From Chrysophaeum taylorii (taxonomy: Eukaryota; Sar; Pelagophyceae; Pelagomonadales; Pelagomonadaceae), in assembly GCA_029834535.1 (NCBI GenBank), contig JAQMWT010000241.1, forward strand, positions 1-57,074: a stretch of DNA of 57,074 bases. The letters run 5' to 3'. Below the pieces are notes generated by a model. The model saw only the letters and a list, made by a program, of their open reading frames with translations, searched no databases and was not told where the DNA came from. A program made the translations under genes and the position numbers. Shown here piece by piece: positions 35,628-46,000 of this stretch (the stretch's first letter is position 1; each line of letters begins with the position of its first letter).

Positions 35628-37640
35628 ATGATGAATCCCACTAAAAACAAAGATGCTGCGAGCCGACGCCACTCTACCCTGAACCGTGGTCGCGGTGGTA
35701 CACTGTCACTATCCCCACCTTTTAATGCTCTAACTCCAAGCGTTGCACCGACTAGTTCCCCTAATCGGAAACATCAAACCTATTTGTCGGTGGCTCAAGG
35801 ACATCAATCTACGCCCGTGACGCCCAAGGCGCCCAAGGCAACTGCCCAACAACAGTCTAAATCGCAAGCAGCGAAGTCTGAGTATTTCCTGCTCAAACAC
35901 TGCAAATTTGACGTACTGGCGATGATGTCCGGGAACGTTACTGCTCTTGGTTCTTCGCCACCCAATTTTCTCATTCCGCAACATAAGGATCCCCAGTGCT
36001 GGCTTAAGTCTTTGCAGCAGCTGCTTACGGAAGCACAACAGACAGAGTTTGTAGATAACGTACAATATCTTAGTTCATTGCTGTGCGTCAAAGCAAAGCG
36101 CATTCGAAACGCCCCCGCTATATCTCCTAATGAGGGGATACGTTTTCATCGCTTCCCACCCATTAAAGGGGTTGTCAAAGTACATGTGACGTGTACAAAG
36201 TGCTACAATAAAACTGATATGCCGGGCACACCAGTCGTGCTCATCATCTGTAATGAAGATGAACTTAAAACTGACAGGATTCGCCAAATTATTGAGGATC
36301 ATCTCGCGTCTGAGCAACACGCATCGCACTGCTTTGACGTACCACGCCCTTTCTTTTTGTTGATTTGTGTGCTGTGCAATCGGTCACACCATGGGATAGC
36401 TTTAATTCGCAACAGTCAGCAACCCTTCCAACTCTCTTGTTTTAATGATCCGGCTGCCCACACAAGAGCTATAATCCTCCGCCTTGGAAAGTCAATTGCT
36501 ATTAACAAGCAGCTCAAAGAGGCAATCATGCAGACTGCAACATCCCTTAAAGTTGATGCCTCTAAAATCATTGTTAACCTTGACGATAACGCCATGCTCT
36601 TACTTCAGCTGCCCTTTATTTCGAGTGTAAATCTTGAGATTCTTGTAGCAGCTTGGTCTTTGTTACAGTCTGTTGAAGATAAAGTATGTGTAGTGACCAA
36701 CCCGGATGAGCTACTTAACGTGCTTGTCGAACGCTTCGTTAATGATGTTTCACACCAATTTGACGTAATTTCTTCCAAGACGTTACCGCCAATGCTTAAT
36801 TATTTTCGTCAACTATCACCTGAAATGCAAACTGCCTTTAAAAATGTGCTAATCCAGGTTGGCTACCCTTCGGACATAATTGATGTCTTTTCAGATGATA
36901 CTTCTTCTGAAGGTGTTTCACCAGCGCCGATCGACAATCCACCCGCGGAACCCACGCCAGATAAAGCTAACGACATTATGGCTGAATCTTTACACCAATT
37001 AAAAGAAGAGGTTCGGTCTTTATCCTTACGTCTCACTAATACCGAACAGCAATTGATGGCACGAGATCAACAACTATCGCTTGCACTAGCGTCTCTCACA
37101 CAGATGCAAGAGACTTACGAAAATTTAAACACTCAAGTGATCGAGAACATCAAGCATGTGTCTCTGTTAGACAACATCTTATCAAGTCTTCAGATGCATC
37201 AGGACATCATAATCCCGTCCTCTGCTGTATTTGTCCATATCATTTCTCGGTCGCTTATCTCATCTATTGGACAGCTCCCTCCAGATACGTATAATGAGGC
37301 ACAGCAAGTTCAAATCGACGCAGCAGCTCATCACCTCCACACAGCTATGTCTGATGCACATGATCGTGTTATTCCTGCATTGGATCTACACGCTCTTACA
37401 CCAGATGCTGCTATGTCGTTCCTTTCGTCTGTCATATCACCCTTGGTCACCTTGAGTGATGCAATGACTACGCACAATACCAACACTGCTAACGACCTAC
37501 CCTCTGATGATCATGATTCGTCTTCTCCAGAGTTAAAGGAACTGGACGATAATAGCGAAGATGAATTGGACCACACATCTGATGTTGTGGATACCGATAC
37601 AGCTTCTTTGCGTAACATCACAACACGTTCGACATCATAA
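35628..37640 (+). CDS. Third ORF of copia-like element B (intact, novel)
   Basis: A 670-residue intact ORF after pol; start chosen at the double ATG (35628). The N-terminus (1-100) is Ser/Thr/Pro/Gln-rich. The core (about 150-370) has CTKC (about 188-191) paired with HLASEQH about 33 residues on, then CVLCNRSHH, then HTRAIILRLGK and LLLQLPF. A Pro/Asp-rich hinge (420-450) leads to a coiled coil (about 455-530: LHQLKEEVRSLSLRLTNTEQ). Next come a helical domain (HLHTAMSDAHD, AMSFLSSVISPL), an acidic run, and the end SLRNITTRSTS. No signal peptide or clear membrane segment is seen, so a classical envelope is unlikely. Homologues of matching order follow pol in C, M1, N1 and N2. The Cys/His core suggests nucleic-acid binding and the coil suggests self-assembly, both inferences. 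Confidence 0.85.
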   Translation: MMNPTKNKDAASRRHSTLNRGRGGTLSLSPPFNALTPSVAPTSSPNRKHQTYLSVAQGHQSTPVTPKAPKATAQQQSKSQAAKSEYFLLKHCKFDVLAMMSGNVTALGSSPPNFLIPQHKDPQCWLKSLQQLLTEAQQTEFVDNVQYLSSLLCVKAKRIRNAPAISPNEGIRFHRFPPIKGVVKVHVTCTKCYNKTDMPGTPVVLIICNEDELKTDRIRQIIEDHLASEQHASHCFDVPRPFFLLICVLCNRSHHGIALIRNSQQPFQLSCFNDPAAHTRAIILRLGKSIAINKQLKEAIMQTATSLKVDASKIIVNLDDNAMLLLQLPFISSVNLEILVAAWSLLQSVEDKVCVVTNPDELLNVLVERFVNDVSHQFDVISSKTLPPMLNYFRQLSPEMQTAFKNVLIQVGYPSDIIDVFSDDTSSEGVSPAPIDNPPAEPTPDKANDIMAESLHQLKEEVRSLSLRLTNTEQQLMARDQQLSLALASLTQMQETYENLNTQVIENIKHVSLLDNILSSLQMHQDIIIPSSAVFVHIISRSLISSIGQLPPDTYNEAQQVQIDAAAHHLHTAMSDAHDRVIPALDLHALTPDAAMSFLSSVISPLVTLSDAMTTHNTNTANDLPSDDHDSSSPELKELDDNSEDELDHTSDVVDTDTASLRNITTRSTS

Positions 37641-37674
37641 TTAATTTGTCCTATTCTGTTGTTGTTTGTTCCAT

Positions 37675-38155
37675 TGTTCACTGTTTTTATGTATATTGCA
37701 CAAGTTCCTTCTCAAGAACGTCTGAAATGCATAAACCGTTTCCACACGTTGAGGGGGTCCAGAGAGCTACACTATTATGTGTGCGACACTGGGACATTTC
37801 ACACCTATCTCTACACGAGGGCTTTCTCTCAGTAATACGGCTTTCCCTTCTTCCTTTCTCCCTTACCCTTCCGCAATTATATTTTCGTGACTATGAAGAA
37901 CCCAGTCTGAAGCTCTTTTCCAACATGGAGTAGGCCTCCAGGTGCGTACCGTCAGGTACGGGGTTTTCTGTTTAATTAACAGAGGCTTCGTTCCTCGTTG
38001 TCAGTGTAAACGCTTCTATGGGATATAATGTCCTTAAGGAGTTAGGGCTTAAATCTCTACCTTGTGTAGTAGCATGTGGCAAGCGGAATTGTCTGTACAC
38101 GCCTAAGACTGCACGCCGGGTCTACCATGTACCCGGAGAGGGTCAAATCTCTCCA
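37675..38155 (+). repeat. Copia family 2 LTR (3' LTR of element B)
   Basis: This 481-bp LTR starts TGTTCACTG and ends GGTCAAATCTCTCCA. It is the reverse complement of the N1 and N2 LTRs and directly follows the third ORF (stop 37640). The frame starting at 38018 runs out of it into element C, but only the part after 38155 belongs to C. Element C is truncated exactly at this boundary. Confidence 0.88.
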
Positions 38156-41100
38156 GGAATAACACCTGAAGAAGCCCTCTCTACAACCCCCCCTGCTGAT
38201 GATGCGGACACTAGCGATGATCCTGATGCCCCATCACTAGATGCACCCACAGAACTCAAATTCAATGTCCGTCGGAAGAAACACATTCCGGTCAAGGCAA
38301 TTCCTCGCAAATCGCTCGCCCATGGTACCATCGAATACCAAAATGCCGAAGAACGCGCCAGCAGCTTCCATAACGCACATCACTGTCCTGACAACGTTGC
38401 TGCTAAAGCCCCAGACGTCCTTGCTCGCCCGGGCTTCTCAGCATCCGATATTCCATACAGGGATATGTGCATAGACTGCATTTGCCACAACAAAGGCCAC
38501 CGTCGCGCCCATAATAACGAAACCAAGCCCAATTTTGAACAGACCCACCGACCCGGTGAAGTCTGGGCTTGCGATGGTGGCTACGTAACCATACCTTCTG
38601 AATGGGGCGGCTTCACCCACATTATTGTCTTCAAAGAACTACTCTCGAAGTTCCTACTAGCCTACTTCACTCGCACTACTAACGCAACCGTATTTACGCG
38701 AGCACTAGACTAGTTACATGCCTTTTGCAAGACTCAACTCAACGTGCATCTACGCACAGTATACTCCGACGCATTCCGGCCGTACTTCAGCCAACACATC
38801 ACTACTCCCTACAGGGTCGAACACGGCATCAACCTTGTTGCTTTCCCGCCTTACCTTCATCATTTTAACCACGAAGTCGAACAGAGCATAGGCTTTGTCG
38901 GCTCCGCCTCCTCAACTCGCCTCCGTAACCTTCTCAATGCTCATTACCGTGGCGCCAAGATCGTGGAACCTGCAATCCACTTCCCGTGGGCTGTGATCCA
39001 CACCACTCAATCATACAATATCCTCCCAAATGCCTCGCTCGAACGCATTCACCATGCCATCATCAGCCCTCAGCAGTTTCTGTATAATCAACTAGCAGCA
39101 CCTCAGCATGATCTCCTCAGGATCTTTGGCAGCGAGTGCTTCCTCATCCTCGAGCCTCATGAACACCACAAGTATGGGCCCTCTCGGCGACGCTATCTCT
39201 ACCTGTGCTGCGCCAACTCCCAAAATCCACTTGTCTCTCCTCATGTTGACCATCAAGCTGATGTTGTCCTTAATCCTGAAAATGGCCAGCTTCGCATCAC
39301 CTCCAAACTGACCTTCACCTACATGATTCGCCGCTCCACCTTGGATCCTGAACATGCTCCTCCACCTGATGCTCCGCCAGTATCCTTCGACATTAACCCT
39401 CATCGAGATGAAGACCCCGATGATGCGTTGCAGAGGGGGATTCATACTGAGAGGGGGCACCCTCCCGCTCCTGCTCCGTTGCCGACTCCGCCCCATTCCC
39501 TTAAGCCTACATCAACAGCCTCACCTCCTGCTGACGACAATACTCCTGCTGACGACAATACCTTTCGCCACCGCCAATTCTTCCTTCTTACAAGGACTTG
39601 TTCTCTCAAGACAACCTTCGACTTGTCCCGGGGACTAAGCGCCCCAACCAGCGGAAAGCCTCCTCCATGACTTCTGTCAATGCTCGGCTCCAAGCTTCTA
39701 CGGTTGGTGCATATAAAGCCGCTGGTGGCAAACTCGCTGACTTCCGCTGGGACCTTCAACATCGCTTTCTCGATTTCAAATCACCCACCCTCACCGCCCT
39801 CAACACATCTGATGGCATCCACTGGACGGCTCTCTGCCCAGAGGGGGAACAGGCTCTGCTGGTCAAACACCTCCTTCCATCGCGCACCGACCTTCTGTCT
39901 CGCTATCCCCTTATTGATGGTGTTTTTTCGCAAACCAAATGCGCATCCAGCATTCCAGTAGCTACACACCTCATCACCGATGACACTCCGTGTGGCCACC
40001 TCCCGTCTTCACTTGTCGCTATGTTCGTGGAACATGCTTCAGCGTTTGGTGTCTCTCCATTGCAATGCGCTTACTGTTACCTGGCACCTACCAGTCTCAT
40101 CGATCACTCGCCATCTGAGTTCGGCGCTACATCCGCCGAACTGTCTGACCAGGAGGAATACCTCCTATGCTCTCCCGAGTACATGACCCAGGTACTTCAT
40201 GAGGAACCACTCCTTGTGGTTGCCTTGGAACCTGACAATTCTACCCCCTCCACTTGCGCCACTCACGCATATCCTGGAGTCCTTTACACTGCTTCGACCG
40301 AAACGTCGTTAAACTATGGCTCTCCAGCCACCGTAGGTCCGGACGAACACAAGGTCCAAGAGGCCGACGTATCCATTGATGAGTACAAGCTCAAGTGTCT
40401 TCAAGGCCTTTCTCCTGAAGACAGACAAGCCTACGTCAAGGCCATCGCAAAGGAACTACATGATATAGTGCGCTTCGGCTGCTTTAAGCTATCTCTACCT
40501 GATGCTTCTACTCGTCCAATTGACAGCCGGCTCGTCCTCAAGATCAAGACAAACGCGTCTGGCGATTACATCAAGCACAAGGCCAGATTAGTCTTGCGTG
40601 GATTTCTAGCCTCACTTGGCGCTGATTTCATTGCGACGTTCAGCCCTATGCCAACTATGACCGCCATGCGTGTCATCTTAGCAATTGCGGAGTACAAAAA
40701 ACCTACCGGTCTACCATAGTGACGTGCCCAACGCGTTCGTTCAGTCCGACATCGACGCACACGTCTATGTCCAACTCCCGGATGGCATCAAACTACTTGA
40801 TCCTCACGACGATAAATACCGTTGCCGCCGCTTACCCAAGTTGCTGAAATCCCCCTATGGACTCAGACAATCTCCCTCTCTCTGGAACAAAGAGATCGAC
40901 GGCTTCTTTCGGAGTCTCGAATACAAGCGACTCCATGCGGATACGTGTTTATATGTGCGCACATCCCACGCTCGCTTTGTCATTTGCAGTTTCATCAGTG
41001 GACGACATTGTTATAGTGTCAAATGATGACACTCTCCGCACAGAGCTACAAGGAGCGTTACACGAGCGCTTCTCTGTAGAACAATTCGAGCCAGTCCATA

Positions 41101-42172
41101 CTCTTCTGGGAATGCGTGTCTGCCGAACGTCGAATGGATCCATATCGTTAGATGTCGAAGCCAAACTAGAAGCATTATTTACCGACCATCCCATACAAAA
41201 AAAACTCACTCCACTACGGTATCCTATGTCATCTAATTTTCCTTATAAGAAGGCTCCCCTTCTACCGACGAGGAAATTTATATCCACGATCACTTCGCTA
41301 CTCTACTTGGTAAAATGGTCCTCATGCAAGTTGCTTGTCGCCCCGATTTCTCCCAAGCTCTAGGACGCTGTTCCCGAGGTATGCACTCTCCCACCTTTGT
41401 GCATGTCCATATGCTCTGTCACCTCCGAAGGTACCTCAGCAAACCTGCCAATCGAGCTCTTCGTCTCTGGTTTCACCCTAAAGGGGATGCTATCGAAAAC
41501 CATCTACGCGTTATTTCATCTAATAGAGATGACCTGTCAACAATAATCGACTACCGGGACAAAGACATCGCTGCTGGCAAGTTCGACCCTCTAGTTGCTA
41601 TGGTGGATGCCGACAACGCTCCTTCACTGGAACAGGAAGACAGAAAGTCCACTACTGGCTTTGTTTTCTGCCTGTTCAACTGCCTCATCGCTTGGAAAAG
41701 CAAACTACAACCCATAGTTTCGTGTTCTACCCACGAAGCTGAGCTTATCGCTCTCAGCATCTGCGCTGACGAAGCAGTCTGGCTCCGTAAGTTACTTCTT
41801 GAGCTCTCGTTTGTTGTTAATCCGACATTCTATATGAATACGCAAGCTGACCCTCCTTCCGATTTTGACGCTGATGACAATCCTATCGCCGAAGATATGC
41901 GCTTCGTCAGAAGCCTACCCCTTTTGTCTGATAATGCTGCAGCTGTGCACACTTCCAACAATCCTGACGGTTCTTCTCGTAGCAAAGCCCTTTCCACTCG
42001 ATGGTTCAAAATTCGCGAATATGTCGCACTACAGAAAATTCGTGTTCACCATGTCCCTGGCAAGTTAAACGTAGCTGATGGCTTCACAAAGCCTCTTGCA
42101 GCCGACTTTGCCACGTTCCGTTCTCTTCTAGGTATGCACCATGCTACCGACGCAGACCAAGAAGATACCTAA
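38156..42172 (+). pseudogene. Copia-like pol of element C: integrase, linker, RT, RNase H
   Basis: This is the longest pol in the window, family 1. The integrase zinc domain (FHNAHHC, CIDCICH) is at 38360-38500. The catalytic core has D in ACDGGYVTIP (38569), D in VYSDAFRPYF and E in NHEVEQSIGF, with no DNG box; then IFGSECFLILEPHEHH and RRRYLYLCC. A Pro-rich stretch follows (39350-39560), then the linker domain (AYKAAGGKLADFRWDL, GIHWTALCPEGE; 39690-40240), TETSLNY, and RT (KHKARLVLRGFLASL, YHSDVPNAFVQ, SVDDIVIVS). RNase H (VDADNAP, RKSTTGF, STHEAELIAL) ends before NVADGFTKPL. Defects: TAG at 38711-38713, frameshifts near 39600, 40700, 41000 and 41250. Gag and protease are missing, cut by the B LTR. 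Confidence 0.9.
40296..40316 (+). repeat. 21-bp motif, element C copy 1 (before RT)
   Basis: GACCGAAACGTCGTTAAACT plus A, read TETSLNY in pol between the linker domain and RT. Identical to the copies at 43460-43480 and 21910-21930. Confidence 0.92.
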
Positions 42173-42183
42173 TCTCTAGCCCT

Positions 42184-42204
42184 GACCGCAATGTCATTAA
42201 ACTA
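42184..42204 (+). repeat. 21-bp motif, element C copy 2 (between pol and third ORF)
   Basis: GACCGCAATGTCATTAAACT plus A, starting 12 nt after the pol stop and in the pol frame (TAMSLN then TAG). It contains the tiny ORF ATG TCA TTA AAC TAG, 41 bp before the third-ORF ATG at 42246. Confidence 0.9.
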
Positions 42205-42245
42205 GCCCTCATCTTTTGCCACTACCTTTTTTTTGTGCGTCGCCA

Positions 42246-44264
42246 ATGCATCACTGGCGCAGCAGCCACCCACGTGGAGTCACGCCCGCCCGTCGCGAAC
42301 TGCCTCGCACACTTACGCCCGCTGAATCGTCTACCAACACTCCTCCGAACCGCAGGAAGCCGAATCGCGACGACATTACCCGTTTGCTCTCGTCTTCTGC
42401 CGCTGCGATCCGTCCTGACTCCAACTCTCCAGCAACATTTGCCGACGCTGTGATGTTTAATGTCCCTCAGCAGGAACAAGGATTATCTATCCTGCCAGAC
42501 CAAAAATTCAAACCTCCTTTCACCAGTTTATTATCGTCCTTTTTACATACCAACCTGTCCAAAGCACTCGATTCTATCTACGCATCTCGCGATCACTTGG
42601 ACTACCAGGTCTTCATGGAACTGTCGAACTTTTGTTCAGTCAGGACACCAGTCGTCTTCCCTCTTCCCTCTGCACCTGCAATACATGCTACACTCTGTTA
42701 TCGAGGTCTCAAGAAGGAGACTCAGCAATCCACATTCCACTGTCTTCAGTGTTTCGACAAGGACGGCAAACCGCTCCAAATCTGTGTCTCCAATTACAAA
42801 CGGAAGATAGACGAGCTACCTGCCGCTGTCTTAGAACATCTCGCCAGCGAATCACATATTAGGAACGCCTTCATACCAGTTTCTGTTCCTACTATGGGTA
42901 TGTGTTGTGCATGTAGAAATTCCGACCACAATATCTTCTCGTTTCTTTTCTTCGTATGGGACGCACGTCTGGTCGTTTTTCCTTGTGAGTCATCACCCGC
43001 TGGTCACCTCCGTGCCACCATCATCCGTTTTTACTTTCTCCCAATGGATATGCACGCACTGCTACAAGAACTAATCAAGGAACACACTCTACCCGCTGAT
43101 ATAATTATGCCTTCCTCACTCTCAACAGATTCTCAACAAGTGGTGGCCTACCCCTTCAACCTCAATTTTATTTCTCGGCTTCATCTGGAACACTTGTCGC
43201 TTAATTTGACAATTGTTTGCACACATGCAAAGAAGCAGTCGATTATTAAGGCAAGTGCTTATCAGCCTTTGGTTCACGCTCTCTGCCGCTCCCTCGTACA
43301 GCACATTGCTGAGTACAACACACTAGCTGATGATGAACGACCACCGTCTATCTTTGACGAAATATCATCACCGACTACCTTCCACGATACCGATCGCAAA
43401 GATTTTGCTAAGCTCTTATCATCACGTTACCCTGATCTCCATGACGAACTTACCGGTGCGACCGAAACGTCGTTAAACTACCCACCACTGGTATCTACTG
43501 CCCCGGCACCAACACAGCCTATTACTACCACCTTCCCAGACCTTGAGGCATTATCTTCTTAAGTAACTCAACTTGCTCAACAGGCTCTGGCTCTCCAAAC
43601 GTCATATGGGCAACTGGATCAACGCCTCCACGCCTTAACTACCGAAAATGCAGCACTACGGTCTGACTTAAACACTGCTGCCACAAACCTCCGTGACATG
43701 GAAAATCGGCTATTTCCAGCCACTACTAATACCAATATTTTGCTGGTAACCCTATTCAAGGTGTGTGAGTTACTCAACAGACTCACTCTCGCTCTGAATG
43801 ACCAACACGACTTAATGTTTGGCATGCCTGATGATACTCTCATTCAACTCCGAAATGAGTTAATCCGCACGACTCATCATCCAGCCTTGCAACAAACTGA
43901 GTCTCTCCAAGACCCTTTCACAATCCCACAGTTCGTCGAGAATAACCTCGATGAACTACAATTGAGCAGTCTTGTCCCACAAATCTTACGTCAATTACTC
44001 GCTCTTACTCACCGAATCATACCTCAACATTGCTCCGCAAAGAGCATCAATCGTCCTTCCGAACCTGAAGATGATGACGTTCCCGCCATAGTGAGGTCCA
44101 AGAGGACCAAGCAATTTCCTCGCCGTTATCATGGACTTCTGCCTCACATTCACGTTCACTTCCCTCCTTCAAAGTTCCCCTTGCTAAAAGCATTCAGAGT
44201 GTTATCACCAATTCCAAGCCTTGACATATGTCGGCTGATGAACCTGTTGTGCCACTTTATGTGA
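42246..44264 (+). pseudogene. Third ORF of copia-like element C (one nonsense codon)
   Basis: One frame of 672 codons before the stop, from ATG 42246 to TGA 44262-44264, is broken only by TAA at 43560-43562. The length is almost the same as the intact copy in element B (670), though the sequences are far apart. Order is the same: Ser/Pro/Arg-rich start; CLQC (about 166) paired with HLASESH; CCACRNSDH; HLRATIIRF; then TETSLNYPP (43460); a coiled coil (about LALQTSYGQLDQRLHALTTE); ENRLFPATTNTNILLV; and NNLDELQLSSLVPQILRQLL. The stop codon lies inside the 5' end of the LTR. Strong divergence with kept layout suggests selection on a real protein. Its role is unknown. Confidence 0.82.
43460..43480 (+). 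repeat. 21-bp motif, element C copy 3 (inside third ORF)
   Basis: GACCGAAACGTCGTTAAACT plus A, read TETSLNY and followed by PP, lies between the Cys/His core and the coiled coil of the third ORF. Confidence 0.92.
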
Positions 44265-44620
44265 CCTCTGAAGTGCACTTGTTGATTATCCTGATCTCGC
44301 CCTCCGCCACATTTCTCAAGAGATGTCATGTTCCTCTGTCACAAGACATCTCGAGGGGGTGCAGAAAAATCTGCTAACTCCTACCCTTATTCCGTCCGTT
44401 GAGAACGCGATCTCTTCCTTACCCTTCTTCTTCCCTTTTACACAGTCAAATAGTCCTCTGATTTGTGCTCAAGCTCATCATCATGGTCTAGCGCGCCCCG
44501 CAGGTACGTAGTAATTACATGTTACACTGATATGTTGCTATGTGTCGTCTGTCGTGTGCCGAGGCTAGGGGGACCCCTACCTTTAATTCCCTGAAACCTA
44601 CCTTGCCAGACTCACGCGGT

Positions 44621-46000
44621 TGTGGCAGTAACGCCCATCCCCCCACTTGTCTGCCTGCCACCTGGCTTGCCCTGATTGTTGCCCTGGTACTGACCTTGCA
44701 ATTATGGGGGGGGGGTGTCATCTTGACACCCTCACCTGCGCTTCCACTGAACCCAATGTACAAGGCATTTGTATTGTCATCTTGTTATTACCCTCATTTG
44801 ATTGTCAGATTTTAAGATGGCGTGAGTGTTTACGCTGAGATCGGGCGTGTGGTGGTTTCACCCGCGGTTCGGGTTGGGAGAAAGGGTTGTTGAGGCCTCT
44901 GGCCCGGCAAAGAGGGGCGGGTATCTGAGAAAACCACCACAGTGGTCTCAGAAACGGGAATCGATAGTCCAACTCCCGGACTATCGATCTCCTGTTTTTC
45001 GGCGGCGAGTCGGTTCGCAGCGGTTGAGTGAGCGCAAAGCCGACGTGTTGGTAGGCGGTTTCGACGGATCGGAAGAGCGATTGAGTGCTCTTTACGTGAA
45101 TCGGAATAAACGGCCGACGGATTACTACTCGGACGTCGAGCGGACTTTCGTGGGTCTCAAGACAAAAAACGAGCCCAGGAGACCACCCGCAGTCTCTGAA
45201 AAGAGGCAGAAAGAAGGCCGGAGAGACCAACCATAGTCTCTGGCGAGGCAAAAGGCTGGTGCCGTGTAAGTCCGTCGCACCGGTCAACCGCGTGAGTCGA
45301 ACAGTAGCCGGCTGATTTTGCTGCTCGACGAGAAGTTTTGGTGTTCGAGATAACCGTTGATATCCGAGAGAAACTGCACCATGGAAACTAGAGGAGACTG
45401 ACGTTTGTTTTGCGACCGCTTCTGCTGAAGAACGACGCTTAAGACCAGAAGACAAAGACCCTTGACGGAGGTAGCTTCACTCGCCTACGAGCGAATATGG
45501 ACGGCTGTGAACCTTGTGACTGACTTCCGACCGGATGAAATCGATGTCATTGTCAGTAACTTCAGCCTCCACAGCAACAAAGTCCCTGCTGATGTAGCTG
45601 ATCGAGCTTATCGTGCCATTCGCGTGCGCGACCTTCGTCACCCTTGAAGTCGAGGACGACTTCATCTCAAGTAGGGGACTCCTGTGGCAGTAACGCCCAT
45701 CCCCCCACTTGCCTGCCTGCCACCTGACTTACCCTGATTGTTGCCCTGGTACTGACCTTGCAATTATGGGGGGGGTGTCATCTTGACACCCTCACCTGCG
45801 CTTCCACTGAACCCAATATACCAGGCACTTGTATTGTCCTCTTGCTATTACCTCATTTGATTGTCCGATTTTAAGATGGCGTGAGTGTTTACGCCGAGAT
45901 CGGGCGTGTGGTGGTTTCATCCGCGGTTCGGGTTGGGAGAAAGGGCTGTTGAGGCCTCTGGCCCGGCCAAGAGGGGCGGGTATCTGAGAAAACCACTACA
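44621..46000 (+). mobile_element. Short Ty3/gypsy derivative, copy 2 (two LTRs, CGGT TSD)
   Basis: LTRs 44621-44941 and 45683-46000 (321 and 318 bp, TGTGGCAG...CA ends) flank 741 bp. The direct repeat CGGT lies at 44617-44620 and 46001-46004. A possible primer site, TGGTCTCAGAAACGGG, starts one base after the first LTR. A purine-rich tract (about 45668-45682, AAGTAGGGGACTCC) precedes the second LTR. Inside are only a non-coding leader and the terminal 60 codons of the polyprotein (45462-45647). It is non-autonomous. The two LTRs are close to each other, so it is the youngest clear insertion in this part. Confidence 0.9.
45462..45647 (+). pseudogene. 3'-terminal fragment of gypsy polyprotein
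   Basis: About 60 codons (DEIDVIVSNFSLHSNKVPAD ... VRDLRHP) match the end of the frame at 5275-5661, with the same stop and the same sequence up to the polypurine tract. Upstream the frame is broken and the rest of the coding region is deleted. Confidence 0.7.

Noticed and set aside
35628..37640. Third ORF as an envelope gene
   Set aside because: No signal peptide, membrane anchor or fusion-peptide-like segment was seen; Cys/His pairs and a coiled coil are present instead.
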